Assembly (NCBI RefSeq): GCF_014654895.1
Contig: NZ_BNBE01000001.1
Span: 1,302,001-1,366,000, forward strand
Source of the DNA: Streptomyces filamentosus
GTDB taxonomy: Bacteria > Actinomycetota > Actinomycetes > Streptomycetales > Streptomycetaceae
Length of the DNA stretch: 64,000 nucleotides
Reading direction: 5' to 3'
A model generated the notes under the pieces. It was given only the letters and a program-made list of their open reading frames with translations, was not told the DNA's origin and ran no database searches. Made by a program: the position numbers and the translations under genes. Shown here piece after piece: positions 27,032 to 36,092 of this stretch; positions within the stretch are counted from its first letter, which is position 1; every line of letters starts with the position of its first letter.

Positions 27032-29272
27032 ATGCTGACGGGGATCGAGGAGGTCGACTGGGCCTCGCTGGGGCACGCCTACGGCCCCGCCGACGACGTG
27101 CCGGCACTGCTCCTCGGACTCGCCTCGCCCGACCCCTCCGAGCGGGAGTGCGCCCTCGACGGCATGTACGGCGCGGTCCACCACCAGGGCGACGTCTACG
27201 ACTCCACGCTCGCCTGCATCCCCTTCCTCCTCGAACTCGTCGCCGACCCCGCCGTCCCGGACCGCGGCGGCATCGTCGAACTGCTCACCAGCATCGGCGG
27301 GATCGAGCTCGACGACGAGGACGACGACCTCGACGGCCCGTCCGGACCCGACCAGGACGACGCCGACTTCGTCCCGGCCGCGAACTTCGCGATGGCCTCC
27401 GCCGCCATCGCCGCCGGCGCCGACGTCTTCCTCGGCCTCGTCGACGACACCGACCCCGAGGTGCGGCTCGCCGCGCCGGTCGCGCTGGCCTCGCTGCACC
27501 CGGACCCCGCGCGCGTGCTGACCCTGCTGCGGGAGCGGCTGACCGTGGAGCCCGACACCGAGGTGCGGCTCGCGCTCGTCGCGGCGGTGGGGCGGATCGC
27601 GCTGCGGCACGCCTCGCTGCGCGCCGAGACCGTCGACTGGCTGGCCTGGCTCGCCCGCGCGGCACAGGACCCGGGGCTGCGGCTCGCGTCCCTGGCCCAG
27701 CTCGCGCGATGTTCGCCGGGGCGGATCCCCGACGACATCGTGCGCCGGGTGACGGAACTGCTCGAAGAGATCCGGACGGCTCCCCGCGCGGTCCCGGACG
27801 CGGTTCCCGGCGCGGCGGGCGAGACGGGCGACGGGGCCGAGGGGACCGGTCCGGGCCGGGCGCCGGTGACGCTCGTGGGGCAGGTCCGCGAGCTCCTGGA
27901 GGAGCACGTGGCGGGGCGGCACACCCCCTGGACGGAGGAGCTGCTGCGGACCCTGCACGGGGCGCTCGACGACCGCGTGGACGACCGGATCGCGCTGGTC
28001 CTCGCCCAGCTGCGCTGCCCCGACCCGGGACAGCGCTCGGACGCGATCTGGCTGTGCGGTGGGCTGATACGGCTCTGGCGGGGGCGGTACGAGGAGGTCG
28101 TGGGGCTCGTCGGCGCGCAGCTCACCGACCCCGACACCCGGCTCAGGGAAGCGGCCGGCTCCTTCCTGGAGCGCCTCTTCGAACTGGGCGCCCCGGCGGC
28201 CGACGCGCTCGCCGGCGTCCTGACCGCCGGATCGGACGGGCCGGACGGGCCGGGGAGACCGGGTGGAGCGGGTGGGCCCGCCGGGGTGGGTGGACCCACC
28301 GGGCCGGGTGGACGCACCGGGTTCGCCGGGCCCGGCGGGCTGGCGGAGCTCACCGGACGGACCTGGCGCGACGGGGCGCTGCTGGCGCTCGCGCGGTCGG
28401 GCGACGCGCGGGCCGTGCCGCTGCTCGCGCGGGCCCTGGAGGGACCGGGCGAGGTGCGGCGCGAACTGCTGTACGCCGTCGACGGGCTCGGCCCGGCCGC
28501 GGCGGGGCTCGCCCCGCTGCTGCGGCGCAGGCTGGCCGCGGTGGAGCTCGACGAGGAGCTGTACGAGCGGGCGGCGCCGCTGCTGCACGCGCTCGCGTCC
28601 GTACGGGGCGCCCAGGCGCTGCCGGAGGTGCTGCGGGTGCTGCGCGGCGCGCCGGAGCACCGCCGCGCGTGGGTGCGGGAGGCCGCCGCCCGTACCCTCG
28701 CCGCCTTCGGGCCCTCGGCCCGGGAGGCCGTACCGGAGCTGCGGGAGCTGCTGGACTCGGGGACGGCGGCGGTCGCCACGGCGGCGGCGCGCGCCCTGTG
28801 GGCGGTCGAGGGCGACGCGGACACGGTGGTGCCGGTCCTGGAGCGGTGGCTGCGGCCCGGCTCCGCCACCGCCGACCGGTGCGCGGCGGCCCAGGCCCTC
28901 GGGGCGATCGGCCCCTCGGCCGCCGGGGCGGCCCGGGCGCTGCGGCCCGGCCTGACCTCGCGGGACCTGTGGGAGAGGGTGCGCTGCGCGGCGGCCCTGT
29001 GGCGGGTGGCCGGCGAGACCGAGCGCACCCTGCCGGTCCTGCTGGCGGCCTGGGAGGAGAACCGCCACGCGCGCGTGGACATCGCCGAGTGCCTCGCCGA
29101 GATGGGCCCCGCGGCGGCGGCCGCCCAGCTCCCGATCCTCACGGAGCTGACCCGCCGGCGCCGCCACAACACCCGCGAGGGCGCCTCCGGCAGCCACGAC
29201 GTCCACCAGGACGAGAAGCTGCTGACCCTGTGCCGGGCCGCACTGGCGCGGATGGAGCGGCGGGGGGCGTAA
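27032..29272 (+). CDS. HEAT-repeat protein with a collagen-like Gly-rich insert
   Basis: 746-residue soluble protein from ATG 27032 (MLTGIEEVDWASLGHAYGPA), following GGGGAAGG. It begins with a domain seen in streptomycete HEAT/PBS-lyase-like proteins (VPALLLGLASPDPSERECAL, VYDSTLACIPFLLELV), then HEAT/PBS-type helical repeats (DPEVRLAAPVALASLHPDP, GDARAVPLLARALEGPGEVRRELL). Between about residues 400 and 438 lies a Gly-X-Y-like run (GPDGPGRPGGAGGPAGVGGP) that breaks the solenoid in two. No signal peptide or membrane helix; presumably a cytoplasmic scaffold. No conserved operon partner is visible; it stands between two promoter regions. Function unknown. Confidence 0.75.
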   Translation: MLTGIEEVDWASLGHAYGPADDVPALLLGLASPDPSERECALDGMYGAVHHQGDVYDSTLACIPFLLELVADPAVPDRGGIVELLTSIGGIELDDEDDDLDGPSGPDQDDADFVPAANFAMASAAIAAGADVFLGLVDDTDPEVRLAAPVALASLHPDPARVLTLLRERLTVEPDTEVRLALVAAVGRIALRHASLRAETVDWLAWLARAAQDPGLRLASLAQLARCSPGRIPDDIVRRVTELLEEIRTAPRAVPDAVPGAAGETGDGAEGTGPGRAPVTLVGQVRELLEEHVAGRHTPWTEELLRTLHGALDDRVDDRIALVLAQLRCPDPGQRSDAIWLCGGLIRLWRGRYEEVVGLVGAQLTDPDTRLREAAGSFLERLFELGAPAADALAGVLTAGSDGPDGPGRPGGAGGPAGVGGPTGPGGRTGFAGPGGLAELTGRTWRDGALLALARSGDARAVPLLARALEGPGEVRRELLYAVDGLGPAAAGLAPLLRRRLAAVELDEELYERAAPLLHALASVRGAQALPEVLRVLRGAPEHRRAWVREAAARTLAAFGPSAREAVPELRELLDSGTAAVATAAARALWAVEGDADTVVPVLERWLRPGSATADRCAAAQALGAIGPSAAGAARALRPGLTSRDLWERVRCAAALWRVAGETERTLPVLLAAWEENRHARVDIAECLAEMGPAAAAAQLPILTELTRRRRHNTREGASGSHDVHQDEKLLTLCRAALARMERRGA

Positions 29273-29284
29273 GGGGCCGGAGAG

Positions 29285-29430
29285 GAGCCCGCGCCGAGAA
29301 CGGACCCCCACCGAGGACCGGTCCCCCACCGGCGACCGGACCCGCACCGAGAGCCGGGTCCACCCTCGGCACCAGACCCGCCCTCGGCACCAGCCCACCC
29401 CCGGCACCGGTCCCGCACTCGGTACGAGGC
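29285..29430. repeat. Degenerate GC-rich minisatellite downstream of the HEAT gene
   Basis: Irregular repeats of ACCGG, CACCGAG, CCCTCGGCACCAG and similar words fill the gap to the next gene; CCCTCGGCACCAG occurs twice 23 nt apart. Inverted copies could fold as a transcript end. No coding features. Confidence 0.5.
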
Positions 29431-29484
29431 GGCAAGTCGACATATGGTCTTCTTCAGACCGTCGACGTCCGATCGAGGAGCCGT

Positions 29485-30225
29485 GTGAGAGCGAACCGGG
29501 CCGGCCTCCTCGCCGCCGTCGCCGTCACCGGCGGGGTGCTCGCGGCGACGGCCGGGTGCGGGGCCGGGGACGGGCTGAAGAGCGAGGGCCCGGTGCCGGC
29601 CGCCGTGGGGCCGGTGCGGCTGTGGCCCGAGCTGCCGCCCGCTTCGGATCCGCCGGTGGACTACGGCGAGACCGACACCGAGCGGGTGCCGGGGATCACG
29701 GTGCGGGGCGGGGACGTGCGGACCGTGGATCCGGTGGCGGTGGTGCGGGCCGAGGTGGAGGCGCACCCCGACACGTACACCGGCGGCGACGGGATGTACG
29801 AGGAGACCGCGCGGGCGGTGCTGGCCTGCGACTCCGCGCCCGCGAAGTGCCCGGTGCTGTCGCCGTACTACCGGGACCTCACGGGGAACGGCCGGGACGA
29901 GCTGATCGTCGGGATCCGGATGCCGGAGCAGCAGGTCTCCGTCCGCGTGTACATGGCCGAGGACGGCGGGCTCACCCGGGTGATGTCCACCGTCGACCAG
30001 GTGGTCAGCGTGGAGCTGGCGGGGCGGAACCTGATCGTGCGGGCCGCCTCCGCGGGGATCCCGGGGTACGAGTACCGCACAGCCTGGGTCTGGGACGCGC
30101 GCCAGCACAGCATGCTGCCGACCCGGGACGAGATCGTGCCCGTGCGCGACGGCACCGCGCCCTCCCCCCGTACGACCCCCCGCCGCACGGCTCCCGCGCC
30201 CGTCTCCCCGGAGCCCGCCGCGTGA
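29485..30225 (+). CDS. Putative lipoprotein, partner of the adjacent sensor kinase
   Basis: 246-residue exported protein from GTG 29485 (GAGGAG upstream). The signal peptide ends with a lipobox ATAGC near residue 25. The body carries the calcium-loop-like DLTGNGRDELIVG (EF-hand/VCBS-like, D-x-T-x-N-G-x-x-E), two Cys (ACDSAPAKC) that may form a disulfide, and a Pro/Thr-rich C-terminal tail. Its stop overlaps the kinase start by 4 nt (GTGA), so the two are coupled. The layout recalls CseA, the lipoprotein that tunes the CseBC envelope-stress system, but there is no response regulator or sigma factor gene here. Confidence 0.78.
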   Translation: MRANRAGLLAAVAVTGGVLAATAGCGAGDGLKSEGPVPAAVGPVRLWPELPPASDPPVDYGETDTERVPGITVRGGDVRTVDPVAVVRAEVEAHPDTYTGGDGMYEETARAVLACDSAPAKCPVLSPYYRDLTGNGRDELIVGIRMPEQQVSVRVYMAEDGGLTRVMSTVDQVVSVELAGRNLIVRAASAGIPGYEYRTAWVWDARQHSMLPTRDEIVPVRDGTAPSPRTTPRRTAPAPVSPEPAA

Positions 30226-31526
30226 CGCCGCGCCGGACCCGCCGGCCGCGGGCGCCCGCCTGGACCGCGACGCTCACCTGGAAGGCGGCGGTCTTCATCG
30301 CGGTGATGTGCTGCGCGCTGGCCGCCCTGCTCGGCACGCTGGTGCACGTCTCCGTGACCGGGCAGACCGTGCGGGACGCGCGGGAGAAGGCCCTGGCCCG
30401 GCTGGTGGACGCGACCCGGCTGTACGAGGCGGGCGAGCCGCTGCCGCCGTTCGCCGGGCTCGATCCGGCGGGGCTGCCGGATCCGCTGCGGCGGCTGACG
30501 GCGCGCGGCGAGCGCGGCACGATGGTCGCCGACCACCGGGGGCGCCCCACCATGTGGGCGGCGGCCCCGGCGGACGGGCACGCACTGGCGGTGCGGGTGG
30601 ACCACAGCCTGGGCGCGGGGACCATCGACGCCCTGGACCGGTCGATCGTCGGGTCCTCGATCCTCGCGATCGGGGCGACGCTGGCCGTCGGCGCCTTCGC
30701 CGTGACCCGGGTGACCCGCCGGCTCCACGCGACCGCGCAGGTGGCCCGCCGGATCACCGCGGGGGACCTGGACGCGCGCGTGGACGACCCCCGGACCCGG
30801 GACCCGCGGCGTCCGCAGGACGAGGTGGCGACGGTCTCCGGGGCGCTGGACACCATGGCCGCCTCGCTCCAGCGCAAGCTCCAGAGCGAGCAGCGGTTCA
30901 CGGCGGACGTGGCGCACGAGCTGCGGACCCCGCTGACCGGCCTCTCGGCCGCCGCCGAGCTCCTGCCGGAGGGGCGGCCCGCGGAGCTGGTGCGGGACCG
31001 GGTGCGGGCCATGCGGGGGCTGACCGAGGACCTGCTGGAGATCTCCCGGCTCGACGCCCGCAACGAGACCGTGGACCTGGCCGTGCACGAGCTGGGACCG
31101 CTGGTCGAGCGGGTGGCGCGCGCCTCGGGCACGGGACCGGGGGCGGGGACGGGGACGGAGGTGCGGGTCGTCCGGGACGCGGAGGTGGAGACGGACCGCC
31201 GCCGCCTCGAACGGGTGCTGGGGAACCTGATCGCCAACGCCCACCGGCACGGCGGACCGCCGGTGGTGGTGACCGTGGACGGGGCCACGGTGACCGTGCG
31301 GGACCACGGGCCGGGTTATCCGGCGTACCTGCTCGCCTCCGGTCCGCAGCGCTTCCGCACCGAGAGCGGCGGCAAGGGGCACGGCCTCGGCCTGACCATC
31401 GCCGTGGGGCAGGCCGAGGTGATCGGCGCGGAGCTGGAGTTCGGCGGCGCGGAGGGCGGCGGCGCCGAGGCCCGCATCCGGCTGCCCGAGTACGTACGGT
31501 TCGAGGACGACCCCCGGGAACCGTGA
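30222..31526 (+). CDS. Orphan membrane sensor histidine kinase
   Basis: 434 residues from GTG 30222. Membrane helix 1 near residues 25-48 (AAVFIAVMCCALAALLGTLV), an extracytoplasmic loop of ~80 residues, helix 2 near 143-165 (IVGSSILAIGATLAVGAFAV), HAMP linker, H-box FTADVAHELRTPLTGL, N-box NLIANAHRHGG, and G-boxes DHGPGYP and GGKGHGLGL. The domain pattern and short sensor loop resemble CseC. No cognate response regulator gene is adjacent; downstream, 160 nt away, is a SEDS/PBP pair. Probably senses cell-wall stress together with the lipoprotein, but this is inference. Confidence 0.88.
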   Translation: MTPRRTRRPRAPAWTATLTWKAAVFIAVMCCALAALLGTLVHVSVTGQTVRDAREKALARLVDATRLYEAGEPLPPFAGLDPAGLPDPLRRLTARGERGTMVADHRGRPTMWAAAPADGHALAVRVDHSLGAGTIDALDRSIVGSSILAIGATLAVGAFAVTRVTRRLHATAQVARRITAGDLDARVDDPRTRDPRRPQDEVATVSGALDTMAASLQRKLQSEQRFTADVAHELRTPLTGLSAAAELLPEGRPAELVRDRVRAMRGLTEDLLEISRLDARNETVDLAVHELGPLVERVARASGTGPGAGTGTEVRVVRDAEVETDRRRLERVLGNLIANAHRHGGPPVVVTVDGATVTVRDHGPGYPAYLLASGPQRFRTESGGKGHGLGLTIAVGQAEVIGAELEFGGAEGGGAEARIRLPEYVRFEDDPREP

Positions 31527-31650
31527 CCGCCCGCCCGGCCCCCCGCCCCGTACGGCGGAGTCCCCCGCCCCGGCACATCCGACCCGTCCGACCCGGACGC
31601 ACCCGATCCGTCCGGCCCCGACACACCGCGCAACCCATCGTCACACAAAA

Positions 31651-31679
31651 GGGACATACGGCATACGGCTTGCTACGTT
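31651..31679 (+). promoter_or_regulatory. Candidate leaderless promoter of the SEDS gene
   Basis: GGGACA (31651-31656), 17-nt spacer, TACGTT (31674-31679); the ATG is 7 nt beyond, so transcription would start at or next to the start codon, and no ribosome site is present. The spacer holds a tandem heptamer CATACGG-CATACGG (31655-31668). Confidence 0.4.
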
Positions 31680-31686
31680 GCCGACC

Positions 31687-33078
31687 ATGACCGCACCTCG
31701 GAGCACGGACGCGCCCGCGGACGCGCCGCCACCCGGCGTCCGGGGCCCGAAGCGGCGCGGGGTGGAGCTGGTGCTGCTGCTCGGCGCCGTCCTCATCTCC
31801 GTCTGCGGCTACGCCGAGGTGGGCCTCGCCCACGACGGGGCGGTGCCGCCGGACGCCGCGCGGTACGGGGCGGGCCTGGGACTCCTCGCGCTGCTCGCGC
31901 ACCTCGCCGTACGGCTGCGGGCCCCGTACGCCGATCCGCTGCTGCTGCCCATCGCCGTCCTGCTCAACGGCCTCGGCCTGGTCCTGATCTACCGGCTGGA
32001 CCTGGAGACCCCCCGCGACCAGGCGGCGACCCCCCAGCTCGTCTGGTCGACGCTCGGGGTGGCGCTCTTCATCGTGGTCGTGCTGCTGCTGCGCGACCAC
32101 CGCGCCCTCCAGGGGTACGCGTACGTGTCCGTCGCCGCCGCGCTCGCCCTGATGATCCTGCCGATCTTCTTCCCGGCGGTGAACGGGGCCCGGATCTGGA
32201 TCCGGATCGGCGGGCTGTCCTTCCAGCCGGGCGAGTTCGCGAAGATCCTGCTGGCGGTGTTCTTCGCCGCGTACCTCTCCGCCAACCTGAGCGCCCTCGC
32301 CTACGCCGGCCGCCGGATCTGGAGGTTCCAGTTCCCGACCTGGCGGGTGCTCGGGCCGATCGTGGCGATCTGGCTGGTGAGCGTCGGCGTCCTCGTCCTG
32401 GAGCGGGACCTCGGCACCTCGCTGCTCTTCTTCGGCCTCTTCGTGATCATGCTGTACGTGGCGACCGGCCGCACCGGCTGGATCGCCATCGGGCTGCTGC
32501 TCGCCGCCGCCGGGGCCTTCCTCATCGGCTCGGTCGAACCGCACGTGCACAGCCGGGTGGAGGACTGGCTGGATCCGTACGCCTCGATCCGGGCCGGCGA
32601 CGGTCCCGGGCAGCTCGCGCAGTCGCTCTTCGCCTTCGCCGCGGGCGGGATGCTCGGCACCGGCCTCGGCCTCGGCCACTCGGTCCTCATCGGCTTCGCC
32701 GCCAAGTCCGACTTCATCCTGGCGACGGCCGGGGAGGAGCTGGGGCTCGCCGGGCTGTGCGCGCTCTTCCTGCTGTACGCGCTCTTCGTGGCGCGCGGCT
32801 ACCGCGCCGGGCTCGCGCTGCGGGACCCCTTCGGGCGGCTGCTCGCGGTCGGGCTCGCGTCGATCGTGGCCCTCCAGGTCTTCGTCATCGCGGGCGGGGT
32901 GATGGGGCTGATCCCGCTCACCGGCATGGCGATGCCCTTCCTCGCGCAGGGCGGCTCGTCGGTGGTGACCAACTGGGTGATCGTCGCGCTCCTCGTCCGG
33001 ATCAGCGACTCGGCGCGGGCGCCCCGGCCGGAGAGCGCGGACACCGGCGAGCTCGCGCGGGTGGAGGCGGGCCGGTGA
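31687..33078 (+). CDS. SEDS-family peptidoglycan polymerase (FtsW/RodA-like)
   Basis: Polytopic glycosyltransferase that polymerises lipid II together with a class B PBP. 463 residues from ATG 31687, with ten or more membrane helices. Family segments: PAVNGARIWIRIGGLSFQPG, FAKILLAVFFAAYL, LERDLGTSLLFFG, and near the C-terminus GLIPLTGMAMPFLAQGGSS. The stop overlaps the start of the PBP gene by 4 nt (GTGA). It is an accessory SEDS copy, not in a dcw or mre cluster. The lack of a ribosome site fits leaderless translation. Confidence 0.93.
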   Translation: MTAPRSTDAPADAPPPGVRGPKRRGVELVLLLGAVLISVCGYAEVGLAHDGAVPPDAARYGAGLGLLALLAHLAVRLRAPYADPLLLPIAVLLNGLGLVLIYRLDLETPRDQAATPQLVWSTLGVALFIVVVLLLRDHRALQGYAYVSVAAALALMILPIFFPAVNGARIWIRIGGLSFQPGEFAKILLAVFFAAYLSANLSALAYAGRRIWRFQFPTWRVLGPIVAIWLVSVGVLVLERDLGTSLLFFGLFVIMLYVATGRTGWIAIGLLLAAAGAFLIGSVEPHVHSRVEDWLDPYASIRAGDGPGQLAQSLFAFAAGGMLGTGLGLGHSVLIGFAAKSDFILATAGEELGLAGLCALFLLYALFVARGYRAGLALRDPFGRLLAVGLASIVALQVFVIAGGVMGLIPLTGMAMPFLAQGGSSVVTNWVIVALLVRISDSARAPRPESADTGELARVEAGR

Positions 33079-34811
33079 TCCGCTACATCCGGCGGGCCGC
33101 CGCGCTCTGTCTGCTGCTGCTGGCCGCGCTGCTGGTCAACGCGGTCCGGGTGATGCTGGTCGAGGCGGCCGAGCTGGACGCGAATCCGGCCAACCGGCGG
33201 ACCGCCATCGCCCGCTGGGCCGAGCCGCGCGGCGAGATCGTCGTCGACGGCCGGCCGGTGACCGGCTCCCGGGACAGCGGGCAGCAGCTGCGCTGGGAGC
33301 GGACCTACCGGCGGGGGCCGCTGTACGCGCCGGTGACCGGCCACGCCTCCCAGACGTACGGCACCACGATGGTCGAGCACGCCGAGGACGAGCTCCTGTC
33401 CGGCGCCGACCCGATGCTGGCGCCGCTGCCGCTGTGGAACGACCTCACCCGGGGCCGCTCCCCCGGCGGCGACGTGGTGACGACGATCCGCGCGTCGATG
33501 CAGGAGGCGGCCTACTGGGGGCTCGACGGCAAGCGGGGCGCGGTCGTGGCGCTCGAACCGTCGAGCGGCCGGATCCTGGCGCTCGTCTCCTCCCCCTCGT
33601 ACGAGCCCGGCGTGCTCTCCGGCACCGGCGCGGACGTGAAGGACGCCTGGGCCCGGCTGACGACCTCGCCTAACCAGCCGATGCTCAACCGCGCGCTGCG
33701 GCAGACGTACCCGCCCGGCTCCACCTTCAAGATCGTGACGGCGGCGGCGGCGCTGGACTCCGGGGTCGTGCGGGACGTGGACGCGCCGACGGACACCCCG
33801 GACCCCTTCGTGCTGCCCGGGACCCGGCAGGTGCTGCCGAACGAGGCCCGGGGCTGCGCGGACGCCTCGCTGGCGTACGCCCTCCAGTGGTCGTGCAACA
33901 CGGTGATGGCCGGGCTCGGCGTGGACGTCGGCCTGGAGGGGATGGTGGAGGCGGCGGAACGCTTCGGCTTCGACGACACGACGCTGCGGGTGCCGTCCTG
34001 GGTGGCGAAGTCCAACTTCGACCGCGTGATGAGCCCGGACCAGCTGGCGCTGTCGTCGATCGGGCAGTTCGACACGACGGCCACCCCGCTCCAGATGGCG
34101 ATGGTGGCCGCCGCCGTCGCCAACACCGGGGAGATCGCGCAGCCGTACCTGGTCGACCGGACGACCACCTCCGGCGGGGCGACGGTGGACCGCACCCCGC
34201 GCCGCACCTACCGGCAGGCGATGAGCGCGGCGACCGCCTTCCGGCTCCAGCGGCTGATGGTGCGGGCGGTGGAGGAGGGCACGGGCACCAACGCGGCGAT
34301 CCCCGGCGCCCGGGTCGGCGGCAAGACGGGCACCGCGCAGCACGGCTTCGGCAACACGGGGACCCCGTACGCCTGGTTCATCGCCTGGGCCCAGGCCGAG
34401 GACTCGGCCCGCCCGGCGGTCGCGGTGGCCGTGGTCGTCGAGGACGCGGAGGCCGCCCGCGCGGACATCAGCGGCGGCGGCAGCGCGGCGCCGATCGCCA
34501 GGGACGTGATGCGGGAGGCGCTGCGCCTGGAGGCGGAGTCCCGGGGCGCGCCGGGCGCCCGGGGCACCCGTGCCACGGAGCCGCCGGCCCCGGCCCGGCC
34601 GCGCGGGGCGCCGGGCGCGCGGCGGGCCCCGGAGACGACGCGCCCGGCCGCCCCGGCCAGCCCTGCCCCGGCCGCCCCGGCCGCACCCGCCCGCCCCGCT
34701 CCGGACCGGACCGTCCCGGCCGCACCGCGCGGAGCGCCCGGCGAGCGGCCTTCCGCCCCCGCGCGGAAGCCGTCCGCCGTCCCGCGCGGAGCGCCCGGCT
34801 CCGGAGGCTGA
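33075..34811 (+). CDS. Class B penicillin-binding protein (transpeptidase)
   Basis: Membrane-anchored DD-transpeptidase working with the preceding SEDS protein. 578 residues from GTG 33075; N-terminal membrane helix (residues ~7-30), short dimerisation domain, then the transpeptidase motifs S216-x-x-K219 (PGSTFK), S273-C-N275 and K417-T-G419. From about residue 487 a 90-residue Pro/Ala/Arg tail follows the catalytic fold, with four RGAPG repeats; it would lie outside the membrane, in the cell wall. PbpA-like by size. Convergent with the ferritin-like gene, only 4 nt between stops. Confidence 0.93.
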   Translation: MIRYIRRAAALCLLLLAALLVNAVRVMLVEAAELDANPANRRTAIARWAEPRGEIVVDGRPVTGSRDSGQQLRWERTYRRGPLYAPVTGHASQTYGTTMVEHAEDELLSGADPMLAPLPLWNDLTRGRSPGGDVVTTIRASMQEAAYWGLDGKRGAVVALEPSSGRILALVSSPSYEPGVLSGTGADVKDAWARLTTSPNQPMLNRALRQTYPPGSTFKIVTAAAALDSGVVRDVDAPTDTPDPFVLPGTRQVLPNEARGCADASLAYALQWSCNTVMAGLGVDVGLEGMVEAAERFGFDDTTLRVPSWVAKSNFDRVMSPDQLALSSIGQFDTTATPLQMAMVAAAVANTGEIAQPYLVDRTTTSGGATVDRTPRRTYRQAMSAATAFRLQRLMVRAVEEGTGTNAAIPGARVGGKTGTAQHGFGNTGTPYAWFIAWAQAEDSARPAVAVAVVVEDAEAARADISGGGSAAPIARDVMREALRLEAESRGAPGARGTRATEPPAPARPRGAPGARRAPETTRPAAPASPAPAAPAAPARPAPDRTVPAAPRGAPGERPSAPARKPSAVPRGAPGSGG

Positions 34812-34815
34812 CGCC

Positions 34816-35934
34816 CTACCCCTCCGCCGCCCCGTCCGCGACCATCTCGGCCACCTCGGCGACCCGGGCCCGCTCCTCCGCCGCGAAGCGTTCGGCGTCG
34901 AGCCGCTCGGCGACCTCCTCGTCCCGGGTCATGAGGAGGTCGAGGCTGGAGTCGCCCATGTCGAAGACGCCCATGTCGAGGTAGGCCCTCTGGAGGCGTT
35001 CGCCCCACAGGCCGATGTCCTTGACGCAGGGGACGATCCGGCTGAAGAGGAGCTTGCGGAAGAGGTGCAGGAACTCGCTCCGCTCGCTGAACTCCTCCGC
35101 CTCCTTCCTCGGGACGCCGAAGTTCTCCAGGACCTCGACCCCGCGCAGCCGGTCGCGCATCAGGTGGCAGCCCTCGATGACGAACTCCTCGCGCTCGCGG
35201 AGCTCGGCGTCGGTGAGCTGCTTGTAGTGGTCGCGCAGGGCCATCCGGCCGAAGGCGACGTGCCGGGCCTCGTCCTGCATGACGTAGGCGAGGATCTGCT
35301 TCGGCAGCGGCTTGTCGGTGGTGTCGCGGATCATGCCGAAGGCGGCGAGGGCCAGGCCCTCGATGAGCACCTGCATGCCGAGGTAGGGCATGTCCCAGCG
35401 GGAGTCGCGGAGCGTGTCGTCGAGGAGGGCCTGGAGGTCGTCGTTGATCGGGTAGAGCATCCCGATCTTCTCGTGGAGGAAGCGGCCGTAGACCTCGGCG
35501 TGCCGGGCCTCGTCCATGGTCTGGGTGGCGGAGTAGAACTTGGCGTCGAGGTCGGGCGCGGACTCGACGATCCGGGCGGCGCAGACCATGGCGCCCTGTT
35601 CGCCGTGGAGGAACTGGCTGAAGTTCCAGGCGGCGTAGTGGCGGCGGAGGTCGCCCTTGTCCTTCTCGGTGAGCTTGGCCCAGTACCGGGTGCCGTGGAG
35701 GGCGAGCGCCTCGTCGGGGGTGCCGAGCGGGTCGTACGGGTCGACCTCCAGGTCCCAGTCGATGCGGCGGGCGCCGTCCCACTGCTTGTCCTTGCCCTTC
35801 TGGTAGAGGGCGAGGAGCCGGTCGCGGCCGGCGCCGGCCATGTCGTACTCCCAGGAGAAGCGGGCGTCGCCGGAGGCGGGGATCTCCCGGCCGGGTCCGG
35901 ACGGGGGGTTCACGTAGAGCTCGTGCGTCGACAT
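34816..35934 (-). CDS. Ferritin-like diiron protein (R2-like ligand set)
   Basis: 372 residues, ATG 35934 with GGAAGGAG upstream. A four-helix-bundle diiron site is readable: E112 (HGEQGAM), E142-x-x-H145 (MDEARHAEV), E192 (IEGLAL) and E222-x-x-H225 (QDEARHVAF), the ligand order of ribonucleotide reductase R2, R2-like oxidases and related ferritin-like enzymes. It lacks the partners and C-terminus of a true NrdB. It is divergent from an AurF-like oxygenase gene with a 158-nt shared promoter region, and a TetR gene follows that one. Substrate unknown; an oxygenase or oxidase is likely. Confidence 0.8.
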   Translation of the reverse strand: MSTHELYVNPPSGPGREIPASGDARFSWEYDMAGAGRDRLLALYQKGKDKQWDGARRIDWDLEVDPYDPLGTPDEALALHGTRYWAKLTEKDKGDLRRHYAAWNFSQFLHGEQGAMVCAARIVESAPDLDAKFYSATQTMDEARHAEVYGRFLHEKIGMLYPINDDLQALLDDTLRDSRWDMPYLGMQVLIEGLALAAFGMIRDTTDKPLPKQILAYVMQDEARHVAFGRMALRDHYKQLTDAELREREEFVIEGCHLMRDRLRGVEVLENFGVPRKEAEEFSERSEFLHLFRKLLFSRIVPCVKDIGLWGERLQRAYLDMGVFDMGDSSLDLLMTRDEEVAERLDAERFAAEERARVAEVAEMVADGAAEG

Positions 35935-36092
35935 CGACCACTCCTTCCAAGCACCGGCCCTCGGCCGCCGGAAGCAGGCTCACACGCTGCTGGACGGAGC
36001 GTCAACAAGTCGCGCAGGAGGGATTGACGGGCTTGCTGACGGGCAGTCTGATAACGAGTGACCGCCGGTAACCCAGTGAGGTGTCCCCCGCC

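Noticed and set aside
34816-35934. Ribonucleotide reductase small subunit (NrdB)
   Set aside because: Ligands fit the R2 fold, but the C-terminal NrdA-binding tail and an adjacent large subunit are absent, and flanking genes do not support it.
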